A DNA stretch of 64,000 nucleotides from Parietichytrium sp. I65-24A (lineage: Eukaryota > Sar > Bigyra > Thraustochytrida > Thraustochytriidae), in contig BLSF01000045.1 of the NCBI GenBank assembly GCA_012862575.1, positions 1 to 64,000 on the forward strand, in the 5' to 3' direction. Position numbers and translations under genes: made by a program. Position 1 is the stretch's first letter. The number at the start of each line of letters is the position of its first letter. Shown in pieces: positions 11,021 to 19,865 of the stretch. The notes under the pieces were generated by a model, which was given only the letters and a program-made list of their open reading frames with translations, searched no databases and had not been told where the DNA came from.

Positions 11021-11051
11021 AGATAGATAGATAGATAGACAGATAGATAGA
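11021..11051. repeat. Tetranucleotide microsatellite (GATA)n
   Basis: About seven GATA units with one CAGA interruption lie about 95 bp upstream of the TTL-like start, so probably in its 5' UTR or core promoter. Confidence 0.9.
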
Positions 11052-11146
11052 GGAAGAGGAATAGATTGAAGTGTCTGCGCATGTCAGCGCTGCCAGAAGA
11101 CTGTGGTGAAAAACACTGTGCAACAAAAAGTATCGGCGGGGAGGGG

Positions 11147-12504
11147 ATGGCGGAGCTCAAGTACTACGTGGCGCCGAAAGAGGTGAGCTGGCTGCCGGTG
11201 GTGCTGGACGATCAGGATAAGCTGCAGTGCGGGAAGAGCGCACCGGTGCCGAGGTTCTCCCGGCATGAACATGCGAACGCGGACTTCGCGTGGGTGCATA
11301 AGGTGAACGAAGGGAATCGGAAGGCGTTCGAAAGTGCTAAACTTCGCGGCGGAAATGGCGTGGCAGGGACCAATGCGCTGGAGGATAAATTTAATTTGGG
11401 GATGCTCATGGCTGTCAAGGGTATTGCCGCTTTGCAGTCAAAGTTCGCTGTCGGAGCCAAAGCGGTTCGGAAATTGTGCCAAGAAATGTACGCCGACGCA
11501 GACGATCTAGTTTTGGAGCAGCTCTGGATGGTCAAGGAAGCCGGCGCTAATGGGGGAGATGGGCTATACGTCATGAACGGCCGCAATTGGGAACAGGTCG
11601 TAGAGATTGTAGAGCAGCACGAGACGAAAACTAAAAAGGCCGTGCGCTACGTTATTCAAGAATGTAAGTCATCTCACTTTTTTCCGGGCAGAGTCTACGC
11701 CTATATTTTGGTACTCTGTGTTCTTGGGGTTGTGTTGTCTTCGTCAATGTGCTCACATTTCGACTCCACGTTCTTTCCTCTTCGTGTGTGTGTGTGTTTG
11801 ATTGTTTGTGTCTCACCGCAGATCTCGAAAACCCAGAGCTCTGGGAGGGGGAGTTCAAATATCACGTGCGCATGTACCTCGTCCTCCGAGCAGATATGAG
11901 TGCCTACCTACACAGCAAAGCACTAATTCATGTTGCAAATAAACCGTATTCTATGAAGGACACCGGCCTCGGTGACCATGAGATTCACCTGACGAATGTC
12001 TCTAAGAATCACCATAACATCGATCTATTCCACGGATGCCCAATTGTGCACTTGCCGACGTGGCTCTCTGGCGCTCGACTGCAGCTCGTGCTAAGTCTCT
12101 TTCGGGAAGTCTTCATCGCGGCTCGGCCATTCATGGAGCAGCAGCTCTCTGAAGACGACTTTTCGCACATTGGTGCAGACATCATGTGGGATGCCGCCGG
12201 AAAACCATATCTGCTCGAGTGCAACATACCCCCTTGCATTGGAAACTACAAAAGCGAAATGCTCCCAGAGCAGCACGAGTTCTTTCATGATCTATTCGCT
12301 TCTATGGTTCATGATTTTGTGGTGAGCCCGCTTTCCAAAGAACCTCCAAACGCAGATAAGTTGCTTCTGAAGGGAGTCGAGTGGCTTCAGATATGCGAGC
12401 CTCGGGAGAATTTTGTCCCAGTCGGAGTGGAGTCAAGAGGGTTTAACAACCTGGCGTGGAAAGTATTTGAGTCCCGTGCTCAAAAGTCCCTCGTGGAAAA
12501 CTAA
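11147..12504 (+). CDS. Tubulin-tyrosine-ligase-like (TTL domain) protein, two exons
   Basis: Exons are 11147-11663 and 11822-12504, with a 158-bp intron (11664-11821; GTAAGT donor, CACCGCAG acceptor) containing a TG microsatellite. The product is 399 residues. The spliced junction creates VIQEYLENPELW, and downstream motifs are FKYHVRMYLVL, HLTNVSKNHH, IGADIMWD and LLECNIPPCIGNY, the ordered ATP-grasp motifs of TTL enzymes. The family adds Tyr, Glu or Gly to tubulin or other proteins. The IQEY and ECN segments match; the substrate is not predictable. An in-frame ATG at 11081 would add 22 residues, but its context is weak; ATG 11147 (GGGGATGG) is preferred. It converges on the MscS-like gene. 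Confidence 0.85.
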
Positions 12505-12676
12505 TCTCTCTATCCATCTATCACCGCGCAGGGCAAAAGCTGAAAGGAAACAGGCGTTCACAATCTCCGAGTCAACGTGCGACGACGAGCAAGTTTTTGG
12601 CGCGACGAACGAAGAGCAAGTAAATATAAATACCAGTCTTGCAAAACAAAAATCCGAAAAAAGATACCTTTGTATT

Positions 12677-13315
12677 TCAAATTGAACTCCCCGTAGTACC
12701 GGCTTTGATTACTTGGAGAGGGCTGTGCTGGATTGCGCTTGACGGCACAAGAAGAGTAGCGTCCGAGCCGTCTGCGGCCTTAGAACGGAGTTGAATATAA
12801 CGCATGGTAATAAATTCAACCTTTCCTTTGATTTTGCCGTCCTGTGCAATGATAGTGTCCCCCACGTGAAATGGCTTGGTCACTAATAGCAAAATCCCGG
12901 CGATAGCATCACCGGCCATATCCTTAAGCGCAAAGCCTAAACTCACTCCGAGCGCGCCGAATCCTGTAAGCATCGGAGTCGTGTCTACTCCCACCGTCCC
13001 AAGCACGCTTGTAAGCACCATTCCATACGTTCCGAAGGAAAGCGTTTGTGACAGGAACCTTGAAAGATCGCGATCTTGCACGACAGTTCTAGATAAAATT
13101 CCGTAATAGACTCGGGTGAGTCTCCCTTGCTTTTGAGTCCATTCTTTCTCTGCACGATCTTGAGCGCTCTCCTCTTTTGTCGACCCTACTCCTGGTCCCG
13201 CGCCAGGCGGCGCCGTGCTGCACGCCCTGGCCCAAGTCGGCGAAGAAAACACGGCATTTCTCCAAGCACCTGGTCGACGAATGGCCATCCTACCGAGCAT
13301 ACCAACTGCCGCCAT
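12677..13315 (-). CDS. Short MscS-family mechanosensitive channel, probably organellar
   Basis: This 212-residue protein has an N-terminus rich in Arg/Ala without acids (first ~45 residues), which looks like a mitochondrial targeting peptide. The MscS core follows: the pore helix GALGVSLGFALKDMAGDAIAG, then the beta-domain with TKPFHVGDTIIAQDG, GKVEFITMRYIQLRSK and LLVPSSAIQHSPL. MscS proteins are heptameric channels opened by membrane tension. The C-terminal alpha/beta domain of bacterial MscS is missing; the protein stops just after the beta-domain. Only one hydrophobic helix clearly precedes the pore helix. The frame opens further upstream only with a GTG; ATG 13315 has a strong AAGATGG context. 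Confidence 0.8.
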   Translation of the reverse strand: MAAVGMLGRMAIRRPGAWRNAVFSSPTWARACSTAPPGAGPGVGSTKEESAQDRAEKEWTQKQGRLTRVYYGILSRTVVQDRDLSRFLSQTLSFGTYGMVLTSVLGTVGVDTTPMLTGFGALGVSLGFALKDMAGDAIAGILLLVTKPFHVGDTIIAQDGKIKGKVEFITMRYIQLRSKAADGSDATLLVPSSAIQHSPLQVIKAGTTGSSI

Positions 13316-14299
13316 CTTTCCCCAAATCAATTGAGCTGCTTTCACGAATTCGCAGTGCCCACAAAGCCATCAAGTTAGCGTCGCATCCGAAAAACTCTCT
13401 GCTGTCAATGCTCGTCCATGAGAGGCCCACACCAACGTACGGGTTTTCGTTTTCCGAAGGTATGAGATATATATGCACAAAACAAAATCACAATGCAGTC
13501 CAAGTAAAAGGCTGACAATCCAGACATGAAACCACGTCAATATGAATGCACAAAGCCAATTCGCCGCCCACTTGAAGCCGAGGTGCTTCCTGTCCCTGCT
13601 TCCCACAACCTATTTCCGCCTTGGTCAACTCGTTCAAAGTTTGGAATTTGACCAAGCACATCGCATTTCCCATGCGCCTCGGCGCCTTGTATTCGCCAAA
13701 CTTACCTGACGTTTGTTTTGAAGGAGAGAGTAAGTGCACTCGAGTACTCTCTCGAACGTATGTGTCCAACTTTGTGAGAGTCGTGTTCTGCCTCACTTGC
13801 CCATACCTCAATCAATCAAGTGTAACAAGGAGTGTCGAACCTGCAGGCCGACGTCTGTCTGATATTTTCGACAATACTGTCTCAGCTAAGACTTTTATCA
13901 CTGCTACCTGAATTGTGAGTATTCGTTTAATGGAGACTGCAGAAGAAACAGGCTCGTCAATTGGTATTATAACATAGATGTCCGCATTGATTTCAGGTGG
14001 ACTGGATACTTTTCGCGAACATGGCTCTGCGGAACCAATCATACAATATTCCACAACCACTATTTATTATATAGTGTAAGGATATATACCAATGCACATG
14101 ACGTAAAAGGGGTTCCCCATGCAAGGAACAAATCGAGCCCTGACGAATTCGGGGGAAAATATCTGGGAAATTCAATGCACAAAACTCCCAAAATTAACGT
14201 CTTCCAAAGGTCTCACGCGGACACTGGCTGTACTCGCGGCGATTTAAAGTGGGCGGGCGCGGCTGTTATATTTTACTATAGGTTTCGATAGAGGCTGGG
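13316..14299. other. Divergent intergenic region
   Basis: This separates the MscS-like and RPB9 genes. A GC-box-like stretch (14250-14262) and the AT-rich TATATTTTA (14267-14275) lie just upstream of RPB9. Nothing else is recognised. Confidence 0.4.
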
Positions 14300-15027
14300 A
14301 TGGCGGCCATTAACTTTTGCCCAGAATGGTGAGTTGTGCGCGCGGGAGTGTGGGCGAGTAAGGCGAGAGAGAGGGATTTGCAAACGTGGTCAAAGGGACT
14401 TTTCAACAAGCTGGGAACGAATGGAAAGATAGTGCCCGATGTGGAAGACTCGCAAGAAGCGGGACTTGCGGCCAAATTGATTGAGAAAGCTTGCAGATGA
14501 ATGCAAGATGAGTTGCGTGTTAATTTGGTGAATTCGGTTAGGTTTGCTGACCCGGAGTTTGGGCGTTCTGGTTGATGGCTTCCTTTTGATCGTTGAAAAT
14601 GAAATGTGTTTAGCAACTTCATGTTGCACCCGGAGGAGGACCTGCAAACCCACAAGCTAGTGCTTCAGTGCAAGATGTGCGACCACAAGTCTGACGCCAC
14701 GGATCCGTACGTGTACGTCAACAAACTCAAGAAGGACTCCGCGACCCGCTTGGATCTCGTAGATACCGACTTGGTAAGTGAAAAGGAGGGAAGGGATTAG
14801 CCATCGCGCCGCGCTGTAAAGATGCGGGCCATGGTCGCTGCTGACGGTGGTGTTTTGTTGCCCAGGCTCGTGACCCTACGTTGCCGCGCACCTTCGAGAC
14901 ACGGTGCCCGAAATGCAAAGGAAAGGAAGCTGTATTCTTCATGTCCCGTTCAGGTGGTAAAGGTGATGACATGTCTCTTATCTTTTTGTGCTGTAACGAT
15001 GCTTGTTTAAACAAATGGATCAACTAG
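14300..15027 (+). CDS. RPB9: RNA polymerase II subunit RPB9 (three exons)
   Basis: Exons are 14300-14328, 14614-14773 and 14866-15027. Introns are 285 bp (GTGAGT donor, TTTAG acceptor) and 92 bp (GTAAGT donor, CCCAG acceptor). The 116-residue product matches RPB9 in size (yeast 122, human 125). It has two zinc ribbons: an N-terminal CPEC with a later CKMC, and a C-terminal CPKC with CCNDAC, plus the linker DPTLPRT and the catalytic-loop region EAVFFMSR typical of RPB9/TFIIS ribbons. RPB9 works in start-site choice, elongation and proofreading. The related subunits of Pol I and Pol III are less similar in the DPTLPRT linker, so Pol II is preferred. The stop lies only 27 bp from the stop of the convergent gene at 15055. 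Exon 1 is just 29 nt. Confidence 0.93.
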
Positions 15028-15054
15028 TTTGCAACTGTAATATATGCAGCATTT

Positions 15055-16326
15055 TTAATACTCGAAATCATCGAGGAGTCCGTCCTCGTCTGACTCGTCG
15101 GACTCCCATTCACTATCATCAGAGTAACCGTCGTCGAATCTTGGCGTTCCAAGCCCTTGGGAATTGCTGAGAATCCACTCCTTGGAGCCAAGGGCATTTA
15201 GGTTCTTGTCCACATATGGCGGAATCAAGTCCTCTTCGTGAATTAGTCTCTCCTGGGCTTGCCGTGCAAACTCTTCCTCCAGGTCCCGCGAACGAACTCC
15301 GAGATCCATTCTTCTGCTTGGCCTATTGCTGCGCTTCGTTGGAGAGCTTGACCCCATGGCCGTGTCTTTACTCTCCCCAGTTAATGATTCTTGCTCGTAG
15401 ATGCTCCGCGAAACGAGTGATTTGTGGTCCTTGATTCGTTCGTAGGCAAAGCGCACTCGTTCATGGCGGTCCTTAGCTTCTGCGTTAGTAGCGCAAACCT
15501 TCCGTCGCGGGTCGTATCCCTGGTGCACAATCTCATTGAGATTAATGCTGAGTGAATCAAGATTCAGCTCCTGAATGCATTTATAGCTGTACACTTTGTC
15601 CTTCTCGGCACATTTCACAGCACTGTCCTGTCTTGTCAACTCGGGGCGACGTGTAGAGGCTTCCTTGCCAACGCCCTTTTGATTCGGATTCTCGACATCG
15701 GCTGCAGTACCCTTTGCCGTCTTCAAATTTGAAGAAGGTCGTCTGCGACGTGACTTTTCCGCCCTCTTTTCTGGTGCCGGGGGCATCGGCTTGTGGGGCA
15801 TCGTGCTTGGCTTGGGAACAAGAAATTCCTTTCTTCGCTTTAGTTTCGCCACTTCTGCCTCCTTATTTGGGTTCACCAGTGCCTTGATATTGTTCGGTTG
15901 CTTCTCTGTGCGCCACAGCAAGTGCTGCTTGCGATTCTTTTCTATCAAATACCTCTGCCGTGCTTGCAGCTCTTCTCCGTTTAGCTGCATTAGACTTTTC
16001 TTCGTGGAGTCGTCCAGCGTCTTGCTTATCGACAGCTCGCCCAGCGCCCCAAGCTTTCCGCTCTCCGAGAGTCTCGGAAGCCTCAGCGTCTCCTTTAGTT
16101 CCTCAAACTCAATCTTCTGCACCATGCGCTGAAGCGCCTTCTTTCCCCTGTCCAGCTGACCGCGAATTTGTTTCGCCTCGGCATACCTCTCCTCGGCGTC
16201 GAAATCCCATGTGAAACCCTGCTCGCCATCTTTGCCCGACAGCTCCTTGCTCTTCTCCTTGTCGAGAATCTGAGACAAGGACAATCGATTCCGTTTTCGA
16301 GAAGACTTCCACGGACTGGGAAGCAT
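15055..16326 (-). CDS. Disordered protein of unknown function
   Basis: This 423-residue hydrophilic protein is not recognised. Visible features are a charged N-terminus; short helical, coiled-coil-prone stretches with many Lys/Glu (about residues 40-170); a Lys/Arg/Pro/Ser-rich middle (about 175-245); a folded-looking stretch around YSYKCIQELNLDSLSINLNEI; and a strongly acidic C-terminal tail of Asp/Glu/Ser. The basic clusters would suit nuclear localisation; this is inference. The open frame begins upstream with a TTG and a small CCAGCTG triplication; the first ATG, 16326, has an ideal ACCATG context. No membrane segment or signal peptide is seen. It overlaps nothing, but its stop is 27 bp from RPB9. 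Confidence 0.7.
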   Translation of the reverse strand: MLPSPWKSSRKRNRLSLSQILDKEKSKELSGKDGEQGFTWDFDAEERYAEAKQIRGQLDRGKKALQRMVQKIEFEELKETLRLPRLSESGKLGALGELSISKTLDDSTKKSLMQLNGEELQARQRYLIEKNRKQHLLWRTEKQPNNIKALVNPNKEAEVAKLKRRKEFLVPKPSTMPHKPMPPAPEKRAEKSRRRRPSSNLKTAKGTAADVENPNQKGVGKEASTRRPELTRQDSAVKCAEKDKVYSYKCIQELNLDSLSINLNEIVHQGYDPRRKVCATNAEAKDRHERVRFAYERIKDHKSLVSRSIYEQESLTGESKDTAMGSSSPTKRSNRPSRRMDLGVRSRDLEEEFARQAQERLIHEEDLIPPYVDKNLNALGSKEWILSNSQGLGTPRFDDGYSDDSEWESDESDEDGLLDDFEY

Positions 16327-17241
16327 GGTGCCAGCTGCCAGCTGCCAGCTGCCGACGGACAGACCTAGCCCGCCTTTCTTCTTCCCGCTTGCATCCAAAA
16401 CACCGCTCAGCTCCTAATTCGCACAAACACTTTCTCCCGCACTGCCCCCGGATGCCACAGAGAGCAGAGAACAGAGAGCACGGTCGAGGCGAAATGAAGT
16501 GAAGCACGGCCGCCTTGCGCGTTCCGACAGTGGCGTCGTGGATGGGCGGGCAATGGCGGGCATGTGCACATAGAACTCTACACGAAAAGTGTTCCGCGCC
16601 GTGGACCATTACTTGCCCGTACTGCACTTACTCCCTGATACAGTCTATCACTCGAGCTGAGGGCGATGGGTATTGGTCGGAAGAGCACTGAGTAAGCAAG
16701 AGTTTGGCTTTGCGCCACAGCCCTCGAGACCCTCGAGGATGCTGTGGGCAAAGCAGAATTCAGAGTTCAGTTGTAGCCCGCAGCTTGTTCGATGTCACGG
16801 CGCTACCAGCGCCCAAAACTCTCGGCTGTTCCATCAGCTTTCAATTGGTGGTTGAAAGTTTATTGGAAAGCCATTCATTGCGTGCTTTGGTCAGTTGACC
16901 AATGATCATCGCATGGTTTTGATATCTTTGTTTATCAAATCCATGAAATCAATCATTAGCGCGGTGCACCAAGTCCCACCGGATTTATTGCATAACAGCA
17001 AGTAGAACCATCATAAAGAAAATGGCTCTTAAGAAGTCCTAGGTTCAGCTACTGCGAATGCTGTGAATGTCTGCTCATGGAGCTCATGGTGTTCATGTGG
17101 GTTCACGAGGGCGACGATCACGGAATGGTGGTGGTGCTTTGGGGATTAGGTTGGGTCGTAAAAGTTCTGAAAAACATGCTTGCGACTTTGGGGGCCGGTA
17201 AAGTGAACGAGAAAGAATAGCAATAAAAACAAGTTTTGGGT
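16327..17241. other. Intergenic region with a strong imperfect hairpin
   Basis: This lies between two minus-strand genes: the promoter of the 15055-16326 gene and the 3' end of the P5C reductase gene. It contains the CCAGCTG triplication (16331-16353) and the inverted repeat at 16707-16754. No gene is recognised. Confidence 0.45.
16707..16754. repeat. Imperfect inverted repeat (hairpin)
   Basis: Two arms of about 22 bp (GCTTTGC..CACAGC..CTCGAG and its complement), with two or three bulged bases, flank a 3-base loop (ACC). It could fold as an RNA or DNA hairpin on either strand. Function is unknown. Confidence 0.8.
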
Positions 17242-18234
17242 TTAACGATTCACGAATGGGCCAACATCTGGGTCTTTGTTTCCGAGCTCGCGGCTACGGC
17301 GGTAAGCTGCCCACACGGAATCAGAGAGCGTTGTTCGGAACCCGCCACGCTCAAGCATGTAGAGGGCGTGAGCGGTGGTGCCCCCTGGGGAGGTGATGTC
17401 GTTTCTTAGAACTGCAACGTGTTTATCAGCTTCATCTGCAAGAACGGCTGTGCCGTACATGGTCTGCTGAACGAGGCGCTTTGCAAGATCACGCGAAAGA
17501 CCCATGTGCACACCAGAGTCAATCAAAGCTTCCATTGTTACCAAAAAGTACGCAGGTCCCGAGCCGCTGAGCGCAGTACACGCATCCAGAACTTCCTCGT
17601 CAGAAACAAACTCTTCCTCTCCGCAAGACTCGAAAAGCTTTTCTAGAACTTTGCGGGTCGCTTGGTTGACAGATTGCGACGTGCACCAGACTGTCATGCC
17701 TGCTTGCGCCTGCGCCGGGGTGTTTGGCATTGCGCGGCAAATATTTTCGAGACCTAGTCCATCCTGGAGGCTCTTGACAGTGACCCCCGCGAGAATTGAA
17801 ACTGCGTTCACGTGGCTACGGCGTTCATCTGGCAAAATGTCCTTGATTTCAGCAAAGACCTTGTCTGCAGTCTGCGGCTTGATAGCCAACACCAAGAGAT
17901 CGCAGTTGGCAATTGCTTCTGCTCCATCGGACATGCTCTCGAAAGCCTCGATTCCGAACTCATTGGTGAGGAAATTCCTGCGATTCTTGTTAATGTCCAC
18001 CGCCCCGAGCACATTGAAAGACTTTGGATTCTTCTTAAGCCCGCCGATCATGGCCTCCGCCATCTTGCCGCCTCCAATGAAGAGTACATTCTTCACCGGG
18101 ATATCATTGCCCACTGCAGCCGAGCTCAGCCCTCGCCTGATTCCAACAAACGCCCGTCCGTTCCCGGCCGCGAATACGGCGCCTTTCCAGGCCACGGGCG
18201 CGGCCCTTGCTCCTTGCTTCCAAGCTGCAAACAT
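17242..18234 (-). CDS. Pyrroline-5-carboxylate reductase, probably mitochondrial
   Basis: This 330-residue enzyme does the last step of proline synthesis: NAD(P)H reduction of pyrroline-5-carboxylate to proline. The Rossmann motif is VLFIGGGKMAEAMIGGL (about residues 50-66), followed by LAIKPQ, RAMPNTPAQ and the family signature ALSGSGPAYF with RNDITSPGGTTAHAL near the C-terminus. The first ~45 residues are rich in Arg, Ala and Gly and poor in acids, which looks like a mitochondrial targeting peptide absent from bacterial enzymes of about 270 residues. The ATG at 18234 is the natural start. It is divergent from the OGT-like gene. Confidence 0.95.
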   Translation of the reverse strand: MFAAWKQGARAAPVAWKGAVFAAGNGRAFVGIRRGLSSAAVGNDIPVKNVLFIGGGKMAEAMIGGLKKNPKSFNVLGAVDINKNRRNFLTNEFGIEAFESMSDGAEAIANCDLLVLAIKPQTADKVFAEIKDILPDERRSHVNAVSILAGVTVKSLQDGLGLENICRAMPNTPAQAQAGMTVWCTSQSVNQATRKVLEKLFESCGEEEFVSDEEVLDACTALSGSGPAYFLVTMEALIDSGVHMGLSRDLAKRLVQQTMYGTAVLADEADKHVAVLRNDITSPGGTTAHALYMLERGGFRTTLSDSVWAAYRRSRELGNKDPDVGPFVNR

Positions 18235-19865
18235 ACTTTTTTCTTCACCGTTTAATCAAACAACCAAAACACCAAAACAACCAAGATAACCTTGTGAGCT
18301 CAAGATACGACTGACACTTGCTTCCACAGCGGCACTCACCTGCGTCTCTGCTCTCGACTCTCGACTCTCGACCACACCAGCCGCCTGCTCTCACGTGTCT
18401 ATCTCTCTATCTCTCTATGTGAACGAGCGTACTGAGTTCTGACTCTGAGTACACTTTTACAAACTTTACAAAATCAGAATATTCAGACAGTCCCATTCAC
18501 TTCTAACTCCAATAATCTCCAATGTATAAAATCTGTCCAACTCATTTTCTTTCCTTCTTTCATTTCTTTCTTAGGCCCACACATGCCCACACACAAAACG
18601 CCCACCTTACCCAGCACGCTAGGAAACGACATTCTCTAACAAACTACTACGCCTTCGCATACGATTTTCTATACTACCTTCTCACAGCTCCTCCTACGGT
18701 CTCGCGCTCTTACACTTTAGGCTAAAGTTAGAATAGTACCTGCTGGTACCCTCCTATCGCTTGGATAGAGGTTTGCGCTAGTCCTCCCTAGTCTGTCTGT
18801 CTTGGAGAGCGCCACAGGGAAGGCTAGGAGATGATAAGGGCCTGGATTGTATGCTCTTCTGCTATCAATATCGTAGAAAGTATCTCTAGCTAGCTACAAA
18901 AAGCTAAACTAACACTACTGTAAAGAAGTTTGCTTTCTTGATCAAGAATTTGTTTGAAAATGCGACTGCCGTGAATTGGCAAAAACAGATTGTTTTCGAT
19001 CAAGTTGTTTTTATTTTATTTTTGTTTGGGTTGAGTTAGTTGAGTACTCAGTACCGGTAAAATAAAAAAACACTTTGAAGATGTGTCGTGCCATACGTGC
19101 CATGCCAACAATGCCAACTATCTTCACTAGTCAATTAACATTGACTAACTTTCTATGGTGCAAGGTAAATGTACAATTGATTAACAACATTTAGCGCGGG
19201 GAGACCGTATGGTGGAGGTCGGTGATACCATCCCGAGTGAGCGACGGTAGAAATATCATTGTGAAACTCAATTCGTTATCTCAACGTTATTCACGAAGAG
19301 ACGTCGGCAAATCCGTCCCGGTCTTTTTTAACGGTAATAACTTGTTTCGCATGTAATTATTGCTCGCAGTCAGAGCAGGAAGGAAGTAAGCAAGTCCAAC
19401 TTGGACAATCGACTGCAAGACAGCCTTCACGTATCTGGTTGTGGAAGTTTTGACTGCAAAGATTTAAAAGTCGTTTAATGGAAAGCGGCTGCGGGAAATG
19501 GAACTGCACAGTTCTAGATTGCGATTGGCGAACTGTGTTTGGATGCATTCTTGCCCCCAACCGGAACTGATTGAAGAAGGGAGCTGCTTTCTCCATTCGT
19601 CGCAGTAGGTTGGTTCAAGTCAGCTGTAAGACCGTCCGTAGTCTAGCTTTGAACGGAGCTCGCCGAAGCGGCGCGACGAGCGTAACCAACCTCGCTTGCG
19701 CACAGTTGATGCCCGCTGTTTCATTGAACGACGGTTGAGGTCCCGGCGCGGAGCATCATCTTGCGGCGATCCATGCAGCTACAAAGCTCAAAGCTCATAC
19801 TTATACGTTAACAGCGTCAACGTTGTGTGGAGTCCGCCTCGAGCAGGCGTCAGTAAAAGTTCGAA
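18235..19865. other. Divergent intergenic region
   Basis: This spacer (1.63 kb) holds the promoters of the P5C reductase and OGT-like genes. It includes CTATCTCT repeats near 18395-18418, a CTA/TAG-rich block (about 18590-18920) and one TACCGGTA palindrome (19052-19059). No gene or RNA is recognised. Confidence 0.5.

Larger units (their letters stand above)
9422..11146. other. Divergent intergenic region
   Basis: This 1.7-kb spacer holds the promoters of the CorA and TTL-like genes. It includes a CCGGAACCGGAGCTGGAG-like stretch near 9641-9672, GAAT repeats (10672-10688), CCAT repeats (10708-10750) and GATA repeats (11021-11051). I see no convincing gene. Confidence 0.5.
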
